Notes: generated from the sequence alone by a model not told the origin. 31,002 nucleotides of DNA from Candidatus Coliplasma caballi (GCA_018065365.1 JAGHTH010000177.1:1-31002), one strand, 5' to 3'; counted from the first letter of the stretch, positions 15,942-23,387 are shown. Translations and numbers: made by a program.

Positions 15942-15980
15942 TAAAAAAATCCTGCATACGCCTTTTTTGACGTATGCAGG
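15942..15980 (-). terminator. Intrinsic terminator of the dockerin protein gene
   Basis: A perfect 10-bp stem (15951-15960 with 15971-15980) and a 10-base loop. On the minus strand it is followed by ATTTTTTTAT, 16 bases after the stop codon at 15997. Confidence 0.85.
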
Positions 15981-15996
15981 AAAGAGACTGTTTTGA

Positions 15997-18315
15997 TCAG
16001 AACTGATAAGTCCCGAGAACGAACGCTTTGAGCATCTGATAGTCGAACGCGTCAACCGTCTTGTCGCTGTTGACGTCCATACGGGCACGTTCCGCGTCGG
16101 TCGCCTGGTAGGAATTCAGAACGCCCGCTTTGAGCATCTGATAGTCGAACGCGTCAACGCTTCCGTCGCCGTTCACGTCGCCGGTAGCGTACTTGGGAGC
16201 CGGGTTGACAAACTCGAAGTAAGAACCGACGCCGGTCGTCTTGCTCTTCAGATCAATGCCGTTGAGCTTGAGGATCTGGCCCTTCTTTGCCTTTGCGGCG
16301 AGCGAACGGTTGGCTTCGGAAGGAGTACCGGTATCGCCGTGCACACCGATCACGATGCAGTCTTCGGGAATGATGTTGTCGGTGAAGTTCAGGTTCTTTG
16401 CGATCGTTGCGGGATTCCCGTTTCCGAAGAAGTTCTTCTCGACCATGTATGCTTCCTGTTCCTCGTTCCAACGCAGCAGAATGACCTGCGACCAGTTGAG
16501 GTTGACGCCGGAAGCGTTGATGCCGGGCGTGAAGATGCAGGAGTAGCCGGTCATGATGGAAAGGTTCATGCCGGTCAGATAAATGCCCGAGGTGATCGTT
16601 TTGTATTCGGTACCCTCGATCGTGACGTTGCCCTTGAGCTCAAGCCATTTTTTCAGCTCGTCGTAGGCGTTCTTGACCTGCTCCGCGTCGGCAACACCGC
16701 CGTACGCCGCGGAAGCGCACTTGTATGCCTCGCGGAGGTTGTTAAGCACGAATTCGCTGTACTCGGTAAACACGACCGCGTTGGCTCTGCTCATCAGCGA
16801 GCCGAGCTCCTTCTTGCCGGAAAGCGCGTAGCGCAGGCGAAGCAGAACGTTGAGGTAATCGCCGTTGGTGCTCTTTGCGTCGGAGACGACGGAATTTGCG
16901 GCGGCAACGACCGCCTTGACGTCCGCGTCCTCGGAGGATTTTGCTTTTTCGATCAGATCCTTGACCTCGTCGATCACTGCCTTGTTCGTCTTCAGCGTTT
17001 CGCTGGAACGGCGGACGAGCAGGATACAGTCAGCCACGGGACGGGTGTAGGTGCTCTGGTCTGCGGGCTGCTTGTAGCCGGGAGCGCCGGTGCCGATATC
17101 GCAGACGTACATATTGGAGGAACCGCCGCCGTCCATACGGATGACGTCGGTGCAGCCGAGCTTCATCATGGCTGCCGCCACGTCCTGAAGCGTGATCGAG
17201 CCGGTCGAACCGGTGGAAGCACCCTCGGAGGTGAAGAACATCCACGAGCCGTCTGCCTTGGTGCCGAACGCGGTCCAGCGTGCCTTTTCGGTGTTGCTGT
17301 GCGCGGCGTTCGTGTTGAATGAGGGGTCGGTGGTGAGGTTGACGCCGTCCTTGACGAGCCAGCCGACGTTTGCCATAATGGAGGTGCCCGCCTCGGTGAC
17401 GGAAGCGGCATCCGCGACGGTCTCGGAAGCGGAGATCGTGACGGTGTCGCCCGCTTTCAGAGCGGTCGCCTGCGAAGCAAACGGGGAAGCGGTGCGGACG
17501 AACAGGATGAACTCATCCTTGCCGATCTTGCCGCCGTAGGTGTTTTCGGTCACGGAAATGACCTCTGCCTCGAGCGTGCCGCCTATCACGAGATCGGTGT
17601 TGTTGACCTTTTTGCAGAGAACCTCGTAGCCGGGGCAGATCTCATAGGTCAACGCGGTGCTGACGCGATCCTCGTCGTATTTGTCGCCGGAGTGGCAATC
17701 AAAATAGTAGAATCTGTCCGTCCAGCTGGAAGCGTTGTTGCAGCCGCTGGTCTTGTTGACGTAGCCGAGACCGCCGCTGACTTCCATGCCGTTGAAATAC
17801 ATATTGAAATGCAGCTTGGAGCTCGGGACGGATTCCATCTTGCCGTCGCTGGTAATGGAAACCATGCCGCCGAAATCGGCTGCGGGATCGTCGTTGGCAG
17901 CCGAAACGATCACGCCGTTGGAAACGAGGTATTCATTCAGAAAACCGTAGTTGCCGTGGGGAGAGGAGGAACTGTCCATCGAGAAGAAGTCGCCGTTGAT
18001 GACCGCAACCACGTCGTAGCCCTCTGCCTTTGCAAGCTCGTAGTGCTGGCGGAGGTTCGCCGCGCCACCGGAAACACCGGCGTAGGGCAGGACCATGTAG
18101 TCCTCGATCCCGAATTGAAGTGCGGATGCCACAACGGTCGCGCCGTTGACACCGCTGGTGATCGTATATTCCGAGTAGTCCACGCCGTCCGTGACCTCGT
18201 ACGCCTTCTCCGTTTTCTCGACCATCGAGAAATCAGCCGCCGAGACGGACAGGACAGAACAGCAGGATACTACCATCACGAATGCAAGGGTAAATGCGAT
18301 GAGTTTGCTTTTCAT
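15997..18315 (-). CDS. Secreted phosphodiester-glycosidase-type protein with C-terminal dockerin
   Basis: A 772-residue exported protein. Residues 1-26 are a signal peptide (basic start, hydrophobic core, cleavage after VSA). Residues about 45-435 form a NAGPA/phosphodiester glycosidase domain (the family of human uncovering enzyme and bacterial YigE-like proteins), with INGDFFSM (106-113) and RMDGGGSSNMYV (393-404). A helical stretch (about 440-560) and a second compact region (565-705) follow. The C-terminus (711-770) is a type I dockerin: two EF-hand-like loops, D-x-N-x-D at 713-717 and 747-751, each followed by VDAFDYQMLKA. Dockerins bind cohesins and attach enzymes to cellulosome-like scaffolds or the cell surface. 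No cohesin is in the window. The likely role is removal of sugar phosphodiester caps from extracellular glycans, by inference. Confidence 0.88.
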   Translation of the reverse strand: MKSKLIAFTLAFVMVVSCCSVLSVSAADFSMVEKTEKAYEVTDGVDYSEYTITSGVNGATVVASALQFGIEDYMVLPYAGVSGGAANLRQHYELAKAEGYDVVAVINGDFFSMDSSSSPHGNYGFLNEYLVSNGVIVSAANDDPAADFGGMVSITSDGKMESVPSSKLHFNMYFNGMEVSGGLGYVNKTSGCNNASSWTDRFYYFDCHSGDKYDEDRVSTALTYEICPGYEVLCKKVNNTDLVIGGTLEAEVISVTENTYGGKIGKDEFILFVRTASPFASQATALKAGDTVTISASETVADAASVTEAGTSIMANVGWLVKDGVNLTTDPSFNTNAAHSNTEKARWTAFGTKADGSWMFFTSEGASTGSTGSITLQDVAAAMMKLGCTDVIRMDGGGSSNMYVCDIGTGAPGYKQPADQSTYTRPVADCILLVRRSSETLKTNKAVIDEVKDLIEKAKSSEDADVKAVVAAANSVVSDAKSTNGDYLNVLLRLRYALSGKKELGSLMSRANAVVFTEYSEFVLNNLREAYKCASAAYGGVADAEQVKNAYDELKKWLELKGNVTIEGTEYKTITSGIYLTGMNLSIMTGYSCIFTPGINASGVNLNWSQVILLRWNEEQEAYMVEKNFFGNGNPATIAKNLNFTDNIIPEDCIVIGVHGDTGTPSEANRSLAAKAKKGQILKLNGIDLKSKTTGVGSYFEFVNPAPKYATGDVNGDGSVDAFDYQMLKAGVLNSYQATDAERARMDVNSDKTVDAFDYQMLKAFVLGTYQF
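16024..16056 (-). repeat. Direct repeat in the dockerin (second calcium loop)
   Basis: These 33 bases are identical to 16126-16158. They encode the conserved VDAFDYQMLKA segment of the second dockerin repeat. Perfect nucleotide identity points to a recent duplication or gene conversion of the half-dockerin. Confidence 0.85.
16126..16158 (-). repeat. Direct repeat in the dockerin (first calcium loop)
   Basis: The other copy of the 33-base repeat, encoding the matching segment of the first dockerin half. The two copies are 102 bases apart. Confidence 0.85.
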
Positions 18316-18355
18316 GTGAAAAATCTCCTTTTTTATGTTTTAATTTTCTCTTTTC

Positions 18356-18384
18356 ATTATAGAACACACGCGTTTATTTGTCAA
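18356..18384 (-). promoter_or_regulatory. Consensus promoter of the dockerin gene inside the end of maf
   Basis: TTGACA (18379-18384, minus strand), 17 bases, TATAAT (18356-18361): a perfect match to consensus. The -35 box is made of the Ile-Asp-Lys codons at the end of maf, so the promoter straddles the maf stop codon. AAGGAG precedes the ATG at 18315. Confidence 0.88.
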
Positions 18385-18952
18385 TCGGCATTTCACGTAA
18401 AAATGTTTCCAACATTCTGTTGACTTTGCATAGCGGAAGCCCGACGACGTTGAAGTAGTCGCCCTCGATCCGTTCGACGAACACGCCGCCGCGCCCCTGA
18501 ATGCCGTATGCGCCCGCTTTGTCGTCGCACTCTCCCGTCGCGACGTAGGCACGGATCTGGTCGTCGGTCAGTTCGCGAAACCGTACCGTCGTTTCCTCGA
18601 CGTCCGTCATGACCTTTTCTCCGCAAACGAGCGAAACGCCGGTCAGAACGCGGTGCGTGCGCCCCGCGAGCGCGCGGATCATGCGGAACGCGTCTTCGCG
18701 GTCTTTTGGCTTCCCGAGAATATCGTCGCCGATCGCGACCAGCGTGTCCGCGCCCAGAACGATCCTGCCGGGGTGCCTTGCCGCGACTTCCGACGCCTTT
18801 TGCAGCGCGTTCTCGGCGACCAGAACGTCGGGCGGGAAACGTCCGCTTTTCAGTTCTTCCGCGCGTGACGGCTCGACCTCAAACGGAATACCGGCGTTTT
18901 GTAAGATCTCTTTCCGTCTCGGCGAGGCGGATGCAAGCAGAATGGGTTTCAT
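18374..18952 (-). CDS. maf: Maf-family nucleoside triphosphate pyrophosphatase
   Basis: A cytoplasmic house-cleaning enzyme that hydrolyses non-canonical or modified dTTP/UTP-type nucleotides to monophosphates, historically linked to septum formation. The 192-residue protein starts with the signature LLASASPRRKEIL (5-17). It has LGADTLVAIGD (66-76) and the DKAGAYGIQGRGG block (143-155), whose Asp and Lys are catalytic in the family. Length is normal. It has its own promoter, divergent from sigK, and its 3' end carries the promoter of the dockerin gene. In many Firmicutes maf lies near mreBCD, but those genes are not in this window. Confidence 0.95.
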   Translation of the reverse strand: MKPILLASASPRRKEILQNAGIPFEVEPSRAEELKSGRFPPDVLVAENALQKASEVAARHPGRIVLGADTLVAIGDDILGKPKDREDAFRMIRALAGRTHRVLTGVSLVCGEKVMTDVEETTVRFRELTDDQIRAYVATGECDDKAGAYGIQGRGGVFVERIEGDYFNVVGLPLCKVNRMLETFLREMPIDK

Positions 18953-18985
18953 TTCGGATGCCTTCTTCGTGTTTTGTCTGCCTTT

Positions 18986-19014
18986 ATTCTATCACGGAAA
19001 AACGATTTTTGCAA
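18986..19014 (-). promoter_or_regulatory. Sigma-A promoter of maf
   Basis: TTGCAA (19009-19014, minus strand), 17 bases, TAGAAT (18986-18991). The transcript would start about 25 bases before the maf ATG at 18952. Confidence 0.72.
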
Positions 19015-19035
19015 GGGGTATTTTTCGCGGGAATG

Positions 19036-19065
19036 GCATACCGTACAAGCCGGGACGCATACATT
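19036..19065 (+). promoter_or_regulatory. Possible sigma-E-type sporulation promoter before sigK
   Basis: CATACATT at 19058-19065 matches the -10 pattern of mother-cell sigma-E promoters (CATACAnT). GCATACC at 19036-19042 matches five of seven positions of the -35 pattern, with a 15-base spacer. No sigma-A promoter is visible on this strand. The predicted start lies only about 5-7 bases before the ATG at 19077, which is unusually close and weakens the call. Confidence 0.35.
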
Positions 19066-19076
19066 CCGTACGGGTG

Positions 19077-19775
19077 ATGCTTCTCATGTTCGGAACGATT
19101 TTATTGATGCTTTCTCGTGTAATGGGGCTGTTTCTACGCGTCGGCGGCACCAATCATTTTCCGCCTCCGCTTTCCAAGGACGAGGAACGCGATCTGTTTC
19201 TGAAAGCACGTGCCGGGGACGCGGCTGCACGGACGAAACTGATCGAACACAATCTGCGTCTGGTCGCGCACATCGTCAAAAAATACTACCTTTCTTCCAA
19301 AGAACAGGAAGACCTGATCTCGATCGGAACGATCGGCTTGATCAAAGCCATTGACAGTTTCGACGTCGAAAAAGGGGCGCGATTCACGACCTACGCGGGC
19401 AAATGCCTGCAAAACGAGATTTTAATGTATTTCCGCTCGCAGAAAAAGCATTCGCAGGAGACTTCTCTCAACGAGCCGGTTGACGTGGACAAAGAAGGCA
19501 ATCCGCTGACCTATCTGGACATTCTTCCGGACGACGTTGACATCGTGGAAATGCTCGATGAGAAATTCCGCTCCGCAAAACTGTACGACGCGGTGCGCGA
19601 AGCGCTGGACGACAGGGAACGCCGCGTGATCGTCTTGCGTTACGGTCTGACCGAAAGCGGACACGCCTACGCGCAGCGGGAAGTTGCGACGATCATGGGA
19701 ATCTCGCGTTCTTACGTTTCACGAATCGAAAAGGCCGCTCTCGAAAAAATCAAAAAATACATCGGAACGGAATAA
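19077..19775 (+). CDS. sigK: Sporulation sigma factor SigK (pro-sigma-K), uninterrupted
   Basis: A 232-residue RNA polymerase sigma factor of the late mother-cell type. IEHNLRLVAHIVKKYY leads into region 2 (DLISIGTIGLIKAID, then TTYAGKCLQNEILMYFR). Region 4 is at the C-terminus with DRERRVIVLRYGL and the helix-turn-helix QREVATIMGISRSYVSRIEKAALEKI. I chose the ATG at 19077 because it leaves exactly 27 hydrophobic-rich residues before FPPPLS, the same length as the inhibitory pro-sequence region of Bacillus subtilis SigK. The ribosome site is weak, and the open frame continues upstream through the antisense of maf. The gene is contiguous: no skin-type insertion splits it. It implies that the organism forms endospores. 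Confidence 0.9.
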   Translation: MLLMFGTILLMLSRVMGLFLRVGGTNHFPPPLSKDEERDLFLKARAGDAAARTKLIEHNLRLVAHIVKKYYLSSKEQEDLISIGTIGLIKAIDSFDVEKGARFTTYAGKCLQNEILMYFRSQKKHSQETSLNEPVDVDKEGNPLTYLDILPDDVDIVEMLDEKFRSAKLYDAVREALDDRERRVIVLRYGLTESGHAYAQREVATIMGISRSYVSRIEKAALEKIKKYIGTE

Positions 19776-19791
19776 AAAATGCAAATAAGGG

Positions 19792-19820
19792 TTGCTATTT
19801 TGAAAGAAAAGGTTTATAAT
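19792..19820 (+). promoter_or_regulatory. Sigma-A promoter of the small export protein gene
   Basis: TTGCTA (19792-19797), 17 bases, TATAAT (19815-19820). It overlaps the region just after the sigK stop, where no strong terminator hairpin is visible. Confidence 0.78.
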
Positions 19821-19852
19821 GAAAGCAACGATGATTCCAAAGGAGAACGAAT

Positions 19853-20323
19853 GTGCTTTATTATCTGCTGACCTTTCTCATCAGCATGGTCCCCGTGATC
19901 GAGCTGCGCGGCGCCATTCCGATCGGGTATTACGCGTTTGAACTTCCGATCGTGCCGGTCGTCGTCCTGTCGATCCTCGGCAACCTGCTTCCCGTCCCGT
20001 TTCTGATCGTCTTCGGCGGCAAGGTGCTTCGCTGGCTGGCGAAGTTCCCGAAATTCGGCAAACCGTTCCGCTGGATCCTTTCATTAGGCGAGAAAAAGGT
20101 CGCAAAGATGCACAAAACGCTGTTTTGGGGCTTGTTTCTGTTCGTGGCGATCCCGCTGCCCGGAACGGGCGCGTGGACCGGATCGCTGATCGCGATCACG
20201 CTGAAACAGGATCTGAAGCATTCGTTCCTGCCGATCACGCTCGGCGTTCTCGGAGCGGGCGCGATCATTCTGACGCTGTTCTATCTGGCGCCGGAAGCGT
20301 TCCGCGCACTCGTCGGAAGATAA
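19853..20323 (+). CDS. Small multidrug-export family membrane protein (COG2426-like)
   Basis: A 156-residue integral membrane protein with four to five hydrophobic segments (about 2-20, 30-55, 88-108, 122-145). The early SMVPVIELRGAIPIGYY motif and the mid-protein PLPGTGAWTGSLIA segment are hallmarks of the family called putative small multidrug export proteins. The transport role of that family is poorly supported. Translation starts at GTG 19853, seven bases after GGAG. An ATG two bases earlier is in another frame and stops after six codons. A strong promoter sits immediately upstream. The downstream fusion gene follows after 44 bases without a visible terminator or new promoter, so the two may share a transcript. 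Confidence 0.8.
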   Translation: MLYYLLTFLISMVPVIELRGAIPIGYYAFELPIVPVVVLSILGNLLPVPFLIVFGGKVLRWLAKFPKFGKPFRWILSLGEKKVAKMHKTLFWGLFLFVAIPLPGTGAWTGSLIAITLKQDLKHSFLPITLGVLGAGAIILTLFYLAPEAFRALVGR

Positions 20324-20367
20324 GAAAAATGAAAATGAAAATAAAAAAACAGTTGAGGTAAATCAGT

Positions 20368-22083
20368 ATGGCGAAATTCAAAATCGGCGTGATGACGGAC
20401 TCCTTCAAACTGCCCTTTGAGCAGGGGCTTGCAAAAGCTGCCGAAGTCGGCGCACAGGGCATTCAGCTCTACGTCGTGGACGGCGAAATGAAGTACGATA
20501 CCTTCGACGACGCCAAAGTGGAAAAAGTCCGCGCTCTGCTGGAGCAGAACGGTCTGGTCATTTCCGCGGTCTGCGGCGACCTCGGCGGACACGGCTTTGA
20601 GCGCGCGGACGAAAACGCGTGGAAGATCCCGGCGTCCAAAGCGATCGCGGACCTTGCCGTTCGTCTCGGAACGAAGGTCGTTACGACGCACATCGGCGTC
20701 ATTCCGGAAAACGCAAGCGATCCGCTGCTTCCCGACACGGCTTGCGAAGCGTACAAGAACATGAAAAACGCCTGCCGCGAGATCGGCGAGTACGCCGCTT
20801 CCAAAGGGATCACGTTTGCGATCGAAACCGGTCCCGAGCCCGCGGAGCGTCTGAAAGCGTTCCTCGATGACGTGAACAGCAAGGGCTTCGGCGTCAATAT
20901 GGACCCCGCAAACCTCGTGATGTGCTGCGGCGCGGATCCGGTAAAAGCGGTTTACACGCTGGGCAAGTACATCGTTCATACCCACGCGAAAGACGGCAAG
21001 GGCTTTATCATCAATCCGCGCAAGGTCTATACCTTCTTCGCGGAAGGCGGCATCGAAGATCTTCGCCTGTCCGATTATTTCCTCGCACTCCCGCTCCGAG
21101 AGGGCAACGTTCCGTGTGACGAGTACCTGAAAGCGCAGACCGACATCGGTTACAACGGCTTCTTGACCGTCGAACGCGAATGCGGCGCGGATCCCTACGC
21201 GGATATTCTGAAAGCAGTAAAATTCTTAAAGGAGAAAACCATGACTAAAATCGGCTTTATTGACTATTTCATCGACGAGTGGCACGCAAACAACTACCCG
21301 CAGTTCATTCGCAACGCGGATCCCGACGGGGAATTCGTCGTCGCGTACTGCTACGCGGAAAAAGACAAAGAAAACGGCATGACGACGGATCAGTGGTGCG
21401 AGAAGAATCACGTGCAGCGCTGCTATTCGATCGAGGAAGTCGTTGAAAAATCGGACGTTCTGATCGTGATGAGCCCGGACAACCCCGAGCGTCATTGGGA
21501 TCTTTGCCAGCTTCCGCTTCGCAGCGGCAAACGCACCTACGTCGATAAGACCTTCGCACTTTCCAAAAAGGTTGCCGAAGACCTCGTTGCTCTCGGCGAG
21601 TCGAACAACACGCCGTTCTTCTCCTCTTCCGCACTTCGTTTCGCGGATGAACTGAAGCCGCTTCCCAAGGAAGGCATCGTGTACGTGAACTCCCGCGGTC
21701 CCGGAAACTTCGACACCTACGGCATCCATCAGCTTGAGCCGATCATGGTGCTGATGGGCAACGACGTCAAGCGCGTCATGTCCGTCGGCAGCGGCAAGTA
21801 CGAATCGCTCGTCATCGAGTTCGGCGGCGGACGCCGCGCAGTCATTTCCCACTACGGCTGGAACGGCGGCATCGACTTTGAGTCCGTCATCAGCTATGAA
21901 GACGGTAAGAACGTAAAACTACCCGCAATGTCCAACACCTTTGCGAACTTCATTCCCGCAATGCTGGACTTCTTCCGCAACGGAACGATCTACGCCGACC
22001 ACAAAGACACCGTGGCGATCATGGCGGTCATCGAGGCAGGCAACAAAGCGATTTCCTGCCCGGGCGAGTGGGTCAACGTCTGA
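20368..22083 (+). CDS. Fusion of sugar-isomerase-type TIM barrel and Gfo/Idh-like oxidoreductase
   Basis: A single 571-codon frame with two complete domains. Residues 1-290 are an AP-endonuclease-2/xylose-isomerase-like barrel (sugar phosphate isomerase/epimerase family). Its presumptive metal ligands are Glu153 (FAIETGPE), Asp179 (NMDPANL), His206 (HTHAKD) and Glu269 (LTVERE). Residues 292-571 resemble a Gfo/Idh/MocA dehydrogenase with YVDKTFAL in place of the usual EKP motif, but without a clear GxGxxG. The two meet exactly where the barrel family usually ends (FLKEK), at an internal ATG (21241) that still has AAAGGAG in front. So this is either a fused bifunctional enzyme or two former genes joined by loss of a stop, with the second possibly also made alone. 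A carbohydrate catabolic role is likely. Confidence 0.82.
   Translation: MAKFKIGVMTDSFKLPFEQGLAKAAEVGAQGIQLYVVDGEMKYDTFDDAKVEKVRALLEQNGLVISAVCGDLGGHGFERADENAWKIPASKAIADLAVRLGTKVVTTHIGVIPENASDPLLPDTACEAYKNMKNACREIGEYAASKGITFAIETGPEPAERLKAFLDDVNSKGFGVNMDPANLVMCCGADPVKAVYTLGKYIVHTHAKDGKGFIINPRKVYTFFAEGGIEDLRLSDYFLALPLREGNVPCDEYLKAQTDIGYNGFLTVERECGADPYADILKAVKFLKEKTMTKIGFIDYFIDEWHANNYPQFIRNADPDGEFVVAYCYAEKDKENGMTTDQWCEKNHVQRCYSIEEVVEKSDVLIVMSPDNPERHWDLCQLPLRSGKRTYVDKTFALSKKVAEDLVALGESNNTPFFSSSALRFADELKPLPKEGIVYVNSRGPGNFDTYGIHQLEPIMVLMGNDVKRVMSVGSGKYESLVIEFGGGRRAVISHYGWNGGIDFESVISYEDGKNVKLPAMSNTFANFIPAMLDFFRNGTIYADHKDTVAIMAVIEAGNKAISCPGEWVNV
21228..21243 (+). promoter_or_regulatory. Internal ribosome-binding site and start codon within the fusion gene
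   Basis: AAAGGAG at 21228-21234 is followed six bases later by ATG at 21241, in frame with the surrounding gene. It is stronger than the GAGG site of the full-length start at 20368. It could direct separate synthesis of the 280-residue oxidoreductase part. Confidence 0.6.
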
Positions 22084-22107
22084 TAACCGCAAAAAACTTG
22101 TCAAAAC

Positions 22108-22139
22108 GAGCCGTTCTTTTGCAGAACGGCTCATTTTTT
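22108..22139 (+). terminator. Intrinsic terminator of the fusion gene
   Basis: A perfect 10-bp stem (22108-22117 with 22123-22132) and a 5-base loop, followed by A and seven T, 24 bases after the stop codon. Confidence 0.9.
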
Positions 22140-22161
22140 TGATTTTGTTTACAAACTGTTC

Positions 22162-22190
22162 TTGCACTTTCGCAAACGATCGGTTATAAT
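22162..22190 (+). promoter_or_regulatory. Sigma-A promoter of the sortase gene
   Basis: TTGCAC (22162-22167), 17 bases, TATAAT (22185-22190), 24 bases before the ATG at 22215. AAAGGCGG serves as a weak ribosome site. Confidence 0.8.
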
Positions 22191-22214
22191 AGGGATCAGA
22201 AAGGCGGCGAACGT

Positions 22215-23249
22215 ATGAAACAACGCATCCGCAACCGTGATACCAAATACGAAGCGCAGAGCGAGGGATTCGTTTCGTCGCTGCAAAACTATTCCGCCGA
22301 GGAGTTCCGGGGGGATTCGCGGGATCGCCGCTCCTCCGCGCTTCCGGATCTTTTGCTGCGCTTTGCGGTCATCGGCGTGTGTATCGCCGTGCTCGGCTAT
22401 TCGGTGTACATGATCGCAGACAAGCTTGCCGCCGACTATCGCGCCGAGCGGGCGTACGAGGATATCCGCGCGAGCGAGGAGGAGTATTCACCCGTCCGGC
22501 ACGCGCTGGATCTTCCGGAGCCGAAAGAAATGCTGACGGTGCAGCAGATGCTGGACGCCGGCGGGGAATACGAAGACTACGTTCCGTCGGACTACGTTCC
22601 GGAGGACGAAAAAGCGCATTACGCGAGTATTTATCGCAATTTCCTCAAACTTTCGGCGCAGTATCCCGATATGTACGCGTGGATCTACATGACGGATACG
22701 AAGGTCGATTATCCCGTTATGAAACATAACTACGGCAACCCGGGGAAAAAGCCGGACAACGAATTTTACCTGAAACACAATTACAAAGGCGTCGAGAGCG
22801 CCGCGGGCAGCATTTCCGCCGACGTGTATCTCAACGATACCTTTTATGCCAATCGCAACATGATCATCTACGGTCATAATATGAAAGGAAATTTGATGTT
22901 CCACTCGCTCAAACTGTGGTGTGAGGACGATAAAAACCGTTCGATGATCAAAACGTCGCAGATCGAGATTTACACCAAAGAGGGCGTGTATATTTACCGC
23001 ATTCTCGGTTGGTATATCGATAACAGCCGCGATTTCGTGCAGCAGAACTTCTCCGACGAGGCAGATTTCCTGAACTTTGTCGCAAACGCCAACAAGAAAG
23101 CGGGGAGGAACAAGAGCGGCATCGAGTACAATTCCGAGTCCCGCGTCTGCACGCTGATCACCTGCACCAGCGGCGATCCGAACAACCCGTACCGCTACGT
23201 CGTTCACGGTATTCTGAACAGCTTTTTGAGCTTTGACAGCGAACAATGA
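22215..23249 (+). CDS. Class B sortase
   Basis: A membrane-anchored cysteine transpeptidase that cleaves a sorting signal and attaches proteins to the cell wall or to pilus subunits. Residues 1-43 are cytoplasmic and charged, residues 44-67 form one transmembrane helix, and the catalytic domain (about 135-340) is extracellular. His221 (YGHNM), Cys317 (LITCTS) and Arg327 (NNPYRYVVHG) form the catalytic set. The length, the helix between residues 280 and 295 and the spacing fit class B (SrtB). A long linker (70-135) separates membrane and enzyme. No protein with an obvious sorting signal is visible nearby, so it probably serves substrates encoded elsewhere. It has its own promoter and terminator. 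Confidence 0.92.
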   Translation: MKQRIRNRDTKYEAQSEGFVSSLQNYSAEEFRGDSRDRRSSALPDLLLRFAVIGVCIAVLGYSVYMIADKLAADYRAERAYEDIRASEEEYSPVRHALDLPEPKEMLTVQQMLDAGGEYEDYVPSDYVPEDEKAHYASIYRNFLKLSAQYPDMYAWIYMTDTKVDYPVMKHNYGNPGKKPDNEFYLKHNYKGVESAAGSISADVYLNDTFYANRNMIIYGHNMKGNLMFHSLKLWCEDDKNRSMIKTSQIEIYTKEGVYIYRILGWYIDNSRDFVQQNFSDEADFLNFVANANKKAGRNKSGIEYNSESRVCTLITCTSGDPNNPYRYVVHGILNSFLSFDSEQ

Positions 23250-23257
23250 TTCCTTAA

Positions 23258-23285
23258 AAAAAGGTCGGTTTCTCCCGACCTTTTT
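23258..23285. terminator. Bidirectional terminator between sortase and the dehydratase-like gene
   Basis: An 11-bp stem (23258-23268 with 23275-23285) with A-runs on one side and T-runs on the other. It can stop the sortase transcript on the plus strand and the activase operon on the minus strand. Confidence 0.85.
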
Positions 23286-23347
23286 CAATTAAATGTTTTT
23301 TAAGGGAAAAGTTTTTTGAATGCTTCTGATGCTGTTGACAAATGCAC

Positions 23348-23373
23348 ACCGCAGTTTCGACTGCGGTTTTTTC
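23348..23373 (+). terminator. Second plus-strand terminator-like hairpin
   Basis: ACCGCAG (23348-23354) pairs with CTGCGGT (23361-23367) and is followed by six T. On the minus strand no T-run follows. It is either a backup for the sortase terminator or the end of a short untranslated transcript; no convincing promoter is visible between the two hairpins. Confidence 0.65.
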
Positions 23374-23387
23374 TTATCTCTCTTTTC

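Noticed and set aside
18609..19076. Upstream 156-codon extension of the sigK frame
   Set aside because: It is antisense to maf, and the ATG at 19077 reproduces the length of the known SigK pro-region.
23286..23373. A small RNA gene between the two hairpins after sortase
   Set aside because: A terminator-like hairpin is present but no convincing promoter could be found in front of it.
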